Part shown: positions 24,671-34,261 of the stretch, in pieces
Position numbering within the stretch: the first letter of the stretch is position 1
Layout: the number at the start of each line of letters is the position of its first letter
Origin: Euptelea pleiosperma
Taxonomy: Eukaryota; Streptophyta; Magnoliopsida; Ranunculales; Eupteleaceae
Direction: 5' to 3'
Assembly: GCA_035048495.1 (NCBI GenBank)
Contig: CM068549.1
Location: 15,037,103 to 15,101,102 of the forward strand
Length of the DNA: 64,000 nt
The notes under the pieces: generated by a model
Told to the model about the DNA's origin: nothing
What the model saw: only the letters and a program-made list of their open reading frames with translations
Database searches by the model: none
Made by a program: the position numbers and the translations under genes

Positions 24671-25190
24671 AATATAATGGAAATTTTGTACTACCCTTGT
24701 ACTTTAATCAATATTTGCGGTACCCCCCCCGGGTACTATCAGTTTGTTACGTTTGCCCCCGTTGACTTCTATTTTGTCTTGGTTGACTCAGACGGACTCA
24801 GACGGGGTGTTAACATTGTTCACGCTTGACCGTTTTACCCTTACCTTTATATATTTACAAATTTGCCACCATATATGTCTGTACACTTTAACCACTGACT
24901 CGTCATTAATGTCAATTGCATGTACTTCCATTTCACCCCTGACCATTGTATGAGCTACGTGGCACACTCAGATACATTGATGATGGACCACTGAATGAGC
25001 CACTTAGCAAACTCCTAGGGTATTTCAGTCATGGCACTCAAAGTTAGACAGCCTGTAAACAGTCATCCAAGAAGGGGCTATGGTCAACGGAAATAAGCAC
25101 CAGTCAAAGGGGCAAATGCAACGCACTGATAGTATCGGGGGTATCACAAATATCGTTAAAAGTACAGGGGGTAGTACAAATTTTCCCTAA
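24671..25190. mobile_element. long inverted-repeat (foldback) element
   Basis: The left arm starts near GGAAATTTTGTACTACCC and includes TACTATCAGT and CGTTTGCCCCC. The right arm mirrors it: GGGGCAAATGCAACG, ACTGATAGTA, GGGGGTAGTACAAATTTTCC. The arms pair for at least about 100 bases. The flanks (TAATATAAT on the left, TAAATATAA on the right) hint at a 9-bp duplication but do not match exactly. Non-coding. Confidence 0.7.
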
Positions 25191-25195
25191 ATATA

Positions 25196-25990
25196 AAAAA
25201 TCGTGCTTGAAACTAGCATCACAAAACTATTTAAAACTTTGATGAGTTGGCAATAAACCATTGAGATGTTTAATCTTTATGATCCTTGCTAAAATCGTTA
25301 TAAAGTCAACTAAAACCAAAGCCTCAAAAAATTGACCCAATAAAATGTTAGAATTGACACAAAAATTCAACTTTTAAGATTAACTCCACACTAATATCCA
25401 AATATGGACACATCTTTTCTTTTGGCGATTAACATATCATTTATGCATCTCCTTCTCTTCTATAAATCTAAACTCAATCAATATGTACATTTTGAAAATT
25501 TTGAATTACATTTCAATTTCTATCATTGCTCAACACTAACAGCTACATTTGTTCAAGGGAAAGTGGACAATAAAGAAAACCACTTCTAGTAAAAGTCCAT
25601 TTCCCTAGTGTTTGGTTACAGAAATGGTATGAACTTGGAAGTGAGTTTGCTAAAAAATGCTAAAGTAGGTTCCAAGCTTTATCCATTCATTGTCTTCAAC
25701 CCCCACACCAACTCCCTTTTTACAAAGTTGTTCTCTCTTTACCAAACAACAAAAAAAGGAGTCCAAAAAGTGGATTTCTTGGAAGTCGCACTTATTGGAA
25801 AACTAGCCTACAGAAAAATGAGGCTTTACTTACCCATATTAAATACACATATCTCTTAATGAATTTTCTAACCACTCTTCTATTAATTATTCTAAAATTT
25901 TAAAGGTAATTTAGTCGTATTACAATACTTTTTTAGATCGATATATCGTTTTATAACCACTAGGGGCGGCACGTGTGTGCACGTGAGTGA
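25196..25990. other. AT-rich intergenic sequence, no gene recognised
   Basis: Open frames of 61 and 83 codons at 25,404-25,589 and 25,608-25,859 show no recognisable motif and no splice or start context that sets them apart. Confidence 0.4.
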
Positions 25991-25994
25991 TTAT

Positions 25995-26340
25995 AAGGCT
26001 TCATCAACGTTGGTGACAGACCATAGTATGAGCCATGCGGCACATCTTAGAAACCACTAACCGTATGGATGTTTGGCCCATCGCTAGCTGGACTTACATT
26101 CCATAATTCAACCTGATTAATGATTTCTATCCGTTGGATTAAAGTTTTTTCCATGGTTTATTTTGGATTTTGAGCATTATTTGGGGCACTCAGATCCAAA
26201 GGTTAGAAATCACTAATCGGGATTATTTTTGGTATGTAGGTATACCTAGGGATGGGCAAACATCCTTACAGTTAGTAGTCCCTGAGAGTGTGCCACGTGG
26301 CTCACACTGTTGTCCGTCATCAATGTTGATGATGGACCTC
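25995..26340. mobile_element. Mutator-like foldback MITE copy
   Basis: Same family as 32,260-32,666. The left arm has CATCAACGTTGGTGACAG, GAGCCATGCGGCAC and CCGTATGGATGTTTGGCCC. The right arm has the complement: GGGCAAACATCCTTACAG, GTGCCACGTGGCTC and CATCAATGTTGATGATGG. Target duplication not resolved. Confidence 0.7.
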
Positions 26341-26344
26341 CCAT

Positions 26345-27621
26345 GTGATAATGTTGCTGAGCGTGGTGTTAACGTATGAAGCAATGGGCTACATTGAAAA
26401 TAAGAGTGAAGGCATTAAAAAGTAATTATATGGTAGTAAGGATCGGAAAATGTAATAATGGCTTGAGAATGGGTAAGTATGAGTTACAAGCATTTAATAA
26501 ACTTTTTTTACTTCTTGGCATGAAGAGACATTTAATGAAGTAGAAAGTGAAGCCCGTCTGGATGGAAACCCTCGTTTTGGCTTTAGAATAATATATATTT
26601 TGAATACATGTCATGATTCACAACTCCTTTCCTGTGCCATTTCATCCATGTGGCATTTTTTCCCTTTCTTGAAAGACATGCTATAAAACACATCTAAAGT
26701 GCATTAAAAGTCGGCAAAGTAAGAATATACTGACCTGTGATTGGATAGGGTTTGCACCGCTAAGAGCCATAGACATGGCCCCTGACTTATCAATTTGTGT
26801 ACAATATTATGTTGCTTGACTCATAGTACATGCTTGAATTGAGCCTCAAAAAATACGTAACAAAATTAGTACACCCCTCACACACATTATAGTATTGTTT
26901 TAGATATTTTATGAATCACGTGCAAGCGCACATGTCGTCCACTAGAGTGTTCAAAGACAATAACCAAGATTTCGAAAATGTTACCTAGTAAAACCAAAAA
27001 AGGATTTCAAAGAAGCAAATTTACTTTGTAGATGCTCTAGAAAATGAAACAATAACCAAACTATTGAATATGAAAGAAAATATAAATTTACCGTTGTTAT
27101 TAAACTTAATATATAAAGAGGGGTATTTCGATAATTTAAATTAGACATTGTTTTGGTAGAAAATTCAAATTAGACTATGTAATTACCAAATCACGCTTTA
27201 TTATCCCTACGTAAATTATCAAAACACCATCACAAAACATCATAATCAATCTTTTTCGAGGAATAGAGTTGAGGTGCCACGTCGGGTTCAATAATTGTTT
27301 TCACAATTAAGTTGAAATGTTACAACGTTAAATAACCAAAGCAACCCTATAGAGTCAAAAAATTCAAAAACTGAAAGAAACAATATTTGTAAATTTAAGA
27401 AATTTAAAGGCCATATTAGGGGACTAAGGGCTTTTTGATTTTTTTTCAATAAGAAATGAGCATGGAATGAGTTGCAACTCACGTATGCCTTTTGACCGTA
27501 AAAAACCAAAACACCCCTATCAAGTGAATAATTTAAATAATTCAAATGAAACAAAATGAGGGCATTTCTGGAACAAAAATGTCCAACGTCCCAACTGTGG
27601 CTCGTTCGTTATATATAGTAT
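26345..27621. other. AT-rich intergenic sequence, no gene recognised
   Basis: No coding frame with a family resemblance on either strand. The 88-codon minus-strand frame at 27,288-27,554 has no recognisable motif. Confidence 0.4.
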
Positions 27622-28038
27622 CATGGTTTAAAAAACGATTGTTATAACGGATTCAGACGTAACCCGTTACATTATGAATTGTTTTAACGGCCCTTTTTTG
27701 AAAATAATGGCCGTTATTTTCGTTATACCAGCCTTTTTTTTTTTTTTGAAAATAACGGCTTTTATAACAAAAATAACAACCTATTTTCTGAGAAAATTTG
27801 TGAAAAAGTGTGTTATTTCCATTATTTTCCGTTATAAATTTTATAGATAATTTGAAATTCAAATTTTAGTGACATTTTTTTTTTTCATTTTTTCCGTTAT
27901 TTTCATTTTTTTTTCCATTATTATTCTTGTTATTTTCCATTTTTTTGTCCATGAGCGTTACAATTCGTTATAAAACGATAACTCCCCACAGTCCGTTATA
28001 CCATTATAACGGCCCCTTTTAAACCTTCGTATAGGTTT
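27622..28038. mobile_element. hAT-like MITE, (C)ATGGTTTAAAA ends
   Basis: The left end CATGGTTTAAAAAACG and right end CCCCTTTTAAACCTTC are variants of the CAAGGTTTAAAA terminal repeat seen in the complete hAT element at 40,995-44,737. The interior is full of GTTATAACGG, CCGTTATTTTC and TAACGG words in both directions. No clean 8-bp duplication is visible, so the outer limits are approximate. Confidence 0.55.
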
Positions 28039-28210
28039 GTCATTTTGGACTATGATGTAAGCATGCTTCCATATTAATAAGGAATAAGGACATATGAACA
28101 ACATGCTGAGTGACACTAGGGAAGGCATGGTACAAGTCTGTTGAAGAGCTGTCCGTCCTCACCTTCGGTACACAACCGGTCCCATCTTGGTAGGGTTGTG
28201 AGGTTTAAAC

Positions 28211-28613
28211 CAAGGTTAAAAGGAGGCCGTTTTAACGGTTAAACAGACTGGGGGCATTACCGTTTAAACGGCTGTTAAAACGGATTGAAACGACCAGGGG
28301 CAAAAATGGAATTAAACAGATTTTACAGTTTTTAACGGATTTTAACGGAAAAAAATGATAAAATGGCGCTGAAATTTAAATTTTGAAATTTGAAAATTAA
28401 AAAAAAAAAATGGAATTTAACGGAAATTAAACGGATTTAACGGCTGTTTTTTCACAGAATTTTTCAGAATTAAACGGTCATTTAAACGATTTTAATGGCC
28501 GTTAAAACAAAAAAAACTGCCGTTTTTTTGAAAACCGTTAAAACGTGTTTAAACGGTTTTAACGGAAACAGGCTTGGGGCATTACCGTTTAAACGGCCGT
28601 TTTTAAAACCATG
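28211..28613. mobile_element. hAT MITE with perfect 8-bp target duplication
   Basis: Ends are CAAGGTTAAAA on the left and TTTTAAAACCATG on the right. Flanked on both sides by GTTTAAAC (28,203-28,210 and 28,614-28,621). The interior is dense in TTTAACGG/CCGTTAAA words. 403 bp, non-coding. The terminal repeat is shared with the larger hAT at 40,995. Confidence 0.85.
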
Positions 28614-28710
28614 GTTTAAACTTTAAACCCCGCTATGAAGAAAGTCATAGGTTCAATTCTGTGCGGGATAGATGTCACCAGCAAGAATCGACCTGCCGAG
28701 TGGTTAGAAT

Positions 28711-28860
28711 CAAGGTTTAAAAATGGCCGTTTTTTTGTATAACGGATTAGGACCTCCCCCGTTACGTTATGGACCGTTAAAACGTCCAAAAAATAACAGC
28801 TGTTATTTTCGTTATAATAGTCGTTATTTTCCGTTATTTTTCCGTTAGATGGAGAGGACT
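28711..28860. mobile_element. one-ended fragment of the same hAT MITE group
   Basis: Starts CAAGGTTTAAAAATGGCCG and carries CCGTTATTTTC words like its neighbours, but has no matching TTTTAAACCTTG right end before the next foldback begins at about 28,870. Confidence 0.45.
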
Positions 28861-28879
28861 TTAGCTGCAGTCGACGCAG

Positions 28880-29410
28880 AGGGTTCTTGTGACCCCACAT
28901 AGCTCAATTTTTTGGGCCCACTAACCGCATGGATGTTTAACCCACCCTCTGGTGTATCTACATACCAAAAATCAGCTTGATTGATAATTTATAGCCATTG
29001 GATCAAGCACCACTACTTGGAGCTTGATATGTCGAGACTATCAATCGAAAGAACTTTAGATAAAGATGACTTTGGATGCAGAGGGCTCTCGTGGCCCTAC
29101 ATATCTCATTATTTGTGCCCACTAACCGTACGGATGTTTAGCCTACCCATTGTTGGATATACATACCAAAAATCAGTCTGATTGGTTTTCCCTACCCCTA
29201 AATTTTAGCATGTTTTTGGGATTGATTCTAGCTGTTGGATTCAAGTATATTTTTTGCATGTTTTTGGGTACTTGGTCCAACGGCTATAAATTATCAATCA
29301 AGCTGATTTTTTATATGTAGATACACCAGAGGGTGGGTTAAACATCCATGCGGTTAGTGGGCCCAAAACATTGAGCTATGTGGGGTCACGAGAGCCCTCT
29401 GCATCGAATG
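28880..29410. mobile_element. foldback element with three arms (nested or rearranged)
   Basis: The left arm (about 28,880-29,010) has GGGCCCACTAACCGCATGG, CACCCTCTGGTGTATCTAC and CCAAAAATCAGCTTGATTG. The right arm (about 29,275-29,400) is its reverse complement. Between them, 29,060-29,190 is a second, diverged copy of the left arm (ACTAACCGTACGGATGTTT, CCAAAAATCAGTCTGATTGG). The family is related to the Mutator-like foldbacks but has its own end words (GCAGAGGG...CCCTCTGC). Confidence 0.6.
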
Positions 29411-29469
29411 CATCTAGTCGGTTTGTGTTAATTTTTTTTTGGAGCTAATAATAGTCCGGATGGTTGGGG

Positions 29470-30080
29470 CTTGGGGGTGTCATGGTCATGTATTAATCAT
29501 TTACCTGACTACCAGGCCATACCCAATTGTCGGGAATCGGGTATGGGTTCATACTTTTGGACCCAGTTATAGTCAGATCAGGTCTCTATTTGTTTGGGTC
29601 CATCCTTTTGGATCCAATTAATAATCGGGTTAAATCTGGGCACCCAGGATTACCCCAAAAAAAGAAATTTTGGTACCCAGATAAACAAGTTTTCGTAGGT
29701 CGAGCTCGGGAGACTCGTCTTTCCACTCATGTTCTCGGGCATGGATTCTGAGAATCCAATGGTGGTTGATAGCACTGAGCTGGCATTTACTATTTGCCAA
29801 AGCAAAACCACTGTTGAATTGGCGAAATCCACAGCCGAGGACTACATAAGTAAAAAAGACGTCCTCGGAACCTGAGCCATTTTCTATTCATTGGTCGGTT
29901 TCGATGTCCAATCAATTTGGCTGGATATGGGTCCATTATTCGGACCAGCACCTCACCTCTCCTCATTAGTATTCGGGTCAAGATCCGGTTATAGACCCGG
30001 CCCTGTTCCCATTTGGGTCAAATTCTGGGACCAAAGAGAACCTAATGTTTATTGGGTCAAATCTGGAATATTAACACCCA
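29470..30080. repeat. GGGTC/CGGGT-rich repeat with short inverted ends
   Basis: Rich in GGGTCCA, CGGGTT, CCCAG and TTGGGTC words. A left GGGGGTGTCA and a right TGTCACCCC suggest the ends of another TIR element, but no target duplication was found. It contains the small open frame described separately. Confidence 0.4.
29729..29875 (+). CDS. orphan 48-codon open frame, unrecognised (possible captured exon)
   Basis: ATG at 29,729 to TGA at 29,873-29,875. The predicted peptide begins MFSGMDSENPMVVDSTEL and continues with a polar, helix-like stretch containing ICQSKTTVELAKS and EDYISKKD. Its composition is that of an ordinary soluble protein, unlike the simple-sequence frames nearby. It sits in the middle of a probable inverted-repeat element. 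I do not recognise the family. It may be a fragment of a host gene carried by a transposon, or chance. There is no evidence that it is translated. Confidence 0.25.
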   Translation: MFSGMDSENPMVVDSTELAFTICQSKTTVELAKSTAEDYISKKDVLGT

Positions 30081-30867
30081 ACCCGATGTCACCCCTAATT
30101 TTAACCCATTACATGGGAACTATTTCTACTGCAGCGCTATTGAGTCAATTTTTGGCCCAGGAGATCTCCAATCAGACAATCCTAACCGTCTGATCAGAGA
30201 AAAAGTCCAAACATCGGATGATTGAGATTCACCGGTTTATCAAATTTTGGGTAATATTCCATCCAAGGAATCCTAATAAGTCCATATATCAGATGGTTAA
30301 GATTGACAGTTAGGTCAAGTAATGGGTATGTTCTGGAGTCTAGTTAGTAAATTCGAGTATTATACGCGTTTAATACCCGAATTTTTTTTTTAAGAAACGT
30401 TTAATGCTTCCGTATAATATAAAAAATTAGAAAAATCACGAATTTTAAGACTATACGAATAAAACACATATTATTCATGTTTAATACACAAATTTTACAT
30501 TTTTTTAAATAAAAATGTATTAAATAGGCGTTTAAAATGAAAAAATTAGTAAAATTCAGGCTTTTAAAGGCTAAGGGGGCATTTGGGAACGATAAGTAAA
30601 GCACTTCTACTTGTAGTAGAAGTTACTAGTTGATTTCTTAACTCTAAAAAAGTCCTAAAAATTAAAAATGTCGGGAGGTGTTTTAATTTGAAAAGTAGTT
30701 TCTCTTAGAAGTTAAAAGCTAAAAATTTTAGCTTCAGTTTTAAGTTAGTTTTTAACTTTTTAAAAGTTAAAATATGAAACACATCCAAACTAACTTTTTA
30801 ACTTTTTAGCTTATAAAAGTTAATAAGTTACTTATTTTTGTGTTGCCAATCTATAATATTATAAATG

Positions 30868-31712
30868 GGGAATTTTTGATACCCCGTCAATTTCTCTTCT
30901 CTCCCCCCCTTTCTCTTATTTTCCCTCCACAGTTTCTGAATTTTTTCTAATTGGTTCATGGGCCCATCGAAATCTCTTATCACCCCCCAAAAAAAAAATG
31001 ATAAACACGAAAGAGTAATTTGGAAGGGTTTTGCAGTTTTCAATGAAATTGCCTTACGTCACTTTTCCTCTCCCCATCCACCCTCACCACACTGCCAACC
31101 CCATTTTCTCTCCAGCATTGCCGGTCGCCCTCTTTCTCCGTCATTGTTGGTTGTCAGAGAGTGGAGGCACCTCTCGTTCTACAGGTACTCGTCGTTGTTC
31201 AGACTAGACTGTAAAGTCCGAACAATCAATTCAAAGACCATGACTGAGACTGCACGAGAAAAAAATGCCAATATAATCGTTCCCGGCGAGATTACTAGAA
31301 ATTCTTGTTAGAATGGTTTCGAAAATGAAGTTATAATGATTTTGTTGATTAAAAAAATTGAGTTCAAATACATACTTCCATTGATTGTTTTACTCAAAAA
31401 TTCTCAACGAGAGTTGTAGAAGATGTAGAATACAACCCTAGAATCTTTTAAGTATTCTCCTTCTGTTTTTTCAGTAGTCTCGCTTGCTCTGAAATAGTCT
31501 CATTTGCTTTCTCGGTGCTCTAACGGTTTTGAATTTTAGAGGGGATGAGTAGAAATAGAAATGGATTAATTAGACTAACAAATAGGATAAAGTTGGTATT
31601 TTATATATCTTGTGGGGGAAGATAAGAGAAAACACGGGGATATAGAAGTCATTTTAATTATAATTTAAGTGGGGGATAAGAAGAGAAATTGACAGGGTAT
31701 CTAAAATTCGCG
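30868..31712. mobile_element. TIR element, about 0.85 kb, possible Mutator type
   Basis: Left end GGGAATTTTTGATACCCC followed by GTCAATTTCTCTTC. The right end is the near reverse complement (GAAGAGAAATTGACAGGG then TATCTAAAATTCGCG). The flanks TTATAAATG and TTATAAAGC agree at seven of nine bases, consistent with an aged 9-bp duplication. The inside (about 31,040-31,310) is mixed-composition sequence with an open frame but no recognised domain. Confidence 0.55.
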
Positions 31713-31834
31713 TTATAAAGCAAGCACAAGGTGGTGCCACCCATGTAACACAATTAAAAGCCTCTACTTTGAAGGCAAAACCTTCTCTCATTAAATGACC
31801 CTTCATAGTTGAGGTTGTCTGGCACACCCACATC

Positions 31835-32130
31835 CCCCATCAATGATGACGAGGGACAATAATATAAGCCATGTGGCACACTCTTAGAGACCACTGACCT
31901 TATGGATGTTTGTCTCATGCCTAGGTGCAGCTATATACCAAATATAGTCTGATTAGTGATTTCAAACCTTTGGATCTGAGTACCCCAAATAATGCTTGAA
32001 ATCTATGGTTAAAAATCAACCCATGAAATCGACTTCAATCAAAACCTTAAAAACCACTAATCAGGCTGATATTTTTGCATATATGTCCACCTAGGATGGG
32101 CCAAACATCGATACGGTCAGGGATCTCTAC
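31835..32130. mobile_element. Mutator-like foldback MITE copy
   Basis: Left arm: AAGCCATGTGGCACACTC, ACCTTATGGATGTTTG, TCTGATTAGTGATTTC. Right arm: ACCACTAATCAGGCTGAT, GATGGGCCAAACATCGATAC. Both match the family of 32,260-32,666. The extreme ends differ and the duplication is not resolved. Confidence 0.65.
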
Positions 32131-32259
32131 GATTATACCCTGTGTAAAGTGCACGTGAATCACATGTGACATTCCCCCGATGAATATACCATTTCAACAA
32201 TGACCCAAGTTTTGACCGAATATTTTTATTCCCAAACCGAATTAAACTCCAACTTTTCC

Positions 32260-32666
32260 GAGGAAAACTTGTGTCACAAGATGTTGTGACGGAAGCCGGT
32301 CACAGCATTCAATACGAGCCACGTGGCATACTATTAGAGGACGATGACCGTATGGATGTTTGGCCAGTCCCTCGGTGGAATGTTACACAACAAATCAGCT
32401 TGATTAGTGATTTCTAACCGATTCCATTGAAGTTATTTTCACGGGTTGATTTTAACGGTAGGAATTTGAGCATTATTGAGCTTTATTTGGGTGCAAAAAT
32501 CCAAAGGTTGTAAATCACTAATCAGGCTGATTTTTGGTTTTTAGGTCCACCAAGAGACTGGCCAAACTTCCATACGGTCAGCGCTATCTGATCGTGTGCC
32601 ACGTGGCTCGCATTGAGTGCTGTGACCGGCTTCCGTCACAACATCTTGTGACACAAGGTTTTACTC
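32260..32666. mobile_element. Mutator-like foldback MITE, best copy (exact 9-bp duplication)
   Basis: Begins GAGGAAAACTTGTGTCAC and ends GTGACACAAGGTTTTACTC. The target duplication AACTTTTCC is exact on both sides (32,251-32,259 and 32,667-32,675). Nine-base duplications and G-starting ends fit Mutator-like elements. The arms are inverted copies over nearly their whole length (about 150-190 bases), meeting near 32,450. 407 bp. It is the reference copy for the family members at 11,060, 11,163, 25,995, 31,835 and 41,620. Confidence 0.85.
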
Positions 32667-32679
32667 AACTTTTCCCGTT

Positions 32680-33249
32680 TCGAATATTTCCCGCTTCCGT
32701 CACAACATCTGAAGGTCTAGACTTTCAGTTCTAATTCCATCCAGTGGCATAGTTGTAGTACCTCAATGCCACGTGTACGGTAGACACTTATTCATTTTTC
32801 CTCATCTGCTAGTGAGTCACATTCACCAATTTAATTCCCTTTCTTTGATTTTCCCAAAAGGGAAGGAAACAAAGAACTTCTCAAAAACATTTTGATCCTA
32901 CCACTCTCAAAAGTACCAGGTGGCACAATCTACCGGGCCCACTAATGTCATCAATGTCTTGCTTACCTCTTGGTGGACCCATACTCCAAAAGTTAGCCTA
33001 TTGGTAATTTCTAGATCCATACTCCAAAAGTTAGCCTATTAGTAATTTCTAGACCTTGTATCTGAGTACGTTTGGATCCAATGGCTATTAATCACTCACG
33101 AAAAATGCATGGCTAGAACTCGCCAATCAGTCTGATTTTTTTTGGATAGTGGGACCAAACAGGTTGATTAGTTACTATTGGTAGGGACGGGAAAAAAAAA
33201 AGAGTGGGCCCCAAGGGTTGCCAAGTGGCATTTTGTGAGGTTATGATCA
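32680..33249. other. upstream region of the PP2C gene with a decayed foldback fragment
   Basis: Contains GCCACGTGTACGG (about 32,769), a G-box-like CACGTG. A degenerate foldback fragment follows at about 32,915-33,240, with a direct duplication of about 49 bases (CATACTCCAAAAGTTAGCCT at about 32,979 and 33,018). No clear TATA box could be assigned. Confidence 0.4.
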
Positions 33250-33609
33250 AAGTTTGTTAATAGTCGGTAGGATCAACAACGTAGCAAGAGAGAGCGAGAG
33301 AGATGTGGACTTTTCTGTGACTGAGATTTTTTTTGAGAGAGAGAATGAACTTTGATTTTCTTTTGACGCTTCAGCCTTAAGAGGGATTTTCTCTCTTCGC
33401 TCTCTCTCTCTCCCGTTACATCTCTTAGCTTAGTCTCTGTGATGAATCTGGGTTTTTGATTTGATAGATTACTTGTTCTTAAAAAAGAGGCAGAAATATT
33501 CATGGGTTTTTGTTAATTTTGAAGAGGAAACCTATTTCAATCCAACCCACTTAGTATTTCTCTGTGTCGGGACTGATTTGAGAGGTGGTACGGACGCCCG
33601 ACCTGGCAT
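33250..33609 (+). promoter_or_regulatory. probable 5' non-coding exon of the PP2C gene
   Basis: GA/CT-rich sequence (AGAGAGAGCGAGAGAGATGT near 33,290; CTCTCTCTCTC near 33,403) typical of plant transcription-start regions. It ends at a strong donor (GGCAT|GTGAGT, intron from 33,610). An acceptor TTTGATCACAG ends at 34,138, six bases before the start codon. A leader intron just upstream of the ATG is therefore likely. The transcription start itself is not visible, so the left edge is approximate. Confidence 0.5.
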
Positions 33610-34138
33610 GTGAGTACATCTGAAAACCTAGACTCTTTGCTGGTAATTCTTCTTGTTTATGTGAATCTCAGGTCATTCTATTATTATACATCGTGAATTC
33701 TGTTCTGGTTTCTCTTAGTCTCTTATATCAGTCGATCTTGATGTTCGGCTTCTTTGAATGTTAAATAACCGTTTCCTGATATTGGGTAGTTCTTGTGGGG
33801 GAATTGCATTAGATCGGTGTTGGAAGACCTTTATCACCCCTTAAATTGGGTTTCATTGATGTGGGTTTGATCTCATGTATTAAATCTAGGTTTCAATTTG
33901 GTCTCTATATATCTAAATTTTAAGCAGTGTTCGGTATTTGATAGTTTCATGCCTTTTTCGTGATGTTTTATCAGAATCATGTGTAGAAATCTTATTCTTT
34001 TGGTATTTTATAGAATGAGAAAAAAAATTATTTCATTAGAAGCATATTTGAGGATTTAAACCAATCCGAACGCTATTATCTTTATCTTTTAAAAAGGTGT
34101 TGTTTCGAATAATTCTGATGATTTTAGTTTGATCACAG
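33610..34138 (+). other. probable 5'UTR intron of the PP2C gene
   Basis: Donor GTGAGTAC at 33,610 and acceptor TGATCACAG ending at 34,138. The inside is T-rich and has no transposon. Inferred from splice signals only. Confidence 0.5.
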
Positions 34139-34144
34139 ATACAA

Positions 34145-34261
34145 ATGGGGATATATCTTAGCACCCCCAAAACTGAGAAGTCCTCCGAAGATGGTGAGAA
34201 TGGCAGAGTTAGGTATGGTTTGTCATCCATGCAAGGGTGGCGTGCAACCATGGAAGATGCT
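34145..34261 (+). other. PP2C: PP2C coding exon 1
   Basis: Residues 1-39, from [19 protein letters not shown] to WRATMEDA. Ends GATGCT|GTGAGT, phase 0. Carries the phosphate-binding Arg and the first acidic metal ligands. Intron 1 follows (34,262-38,745, 4.5 kb). Confidence 0.95.
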
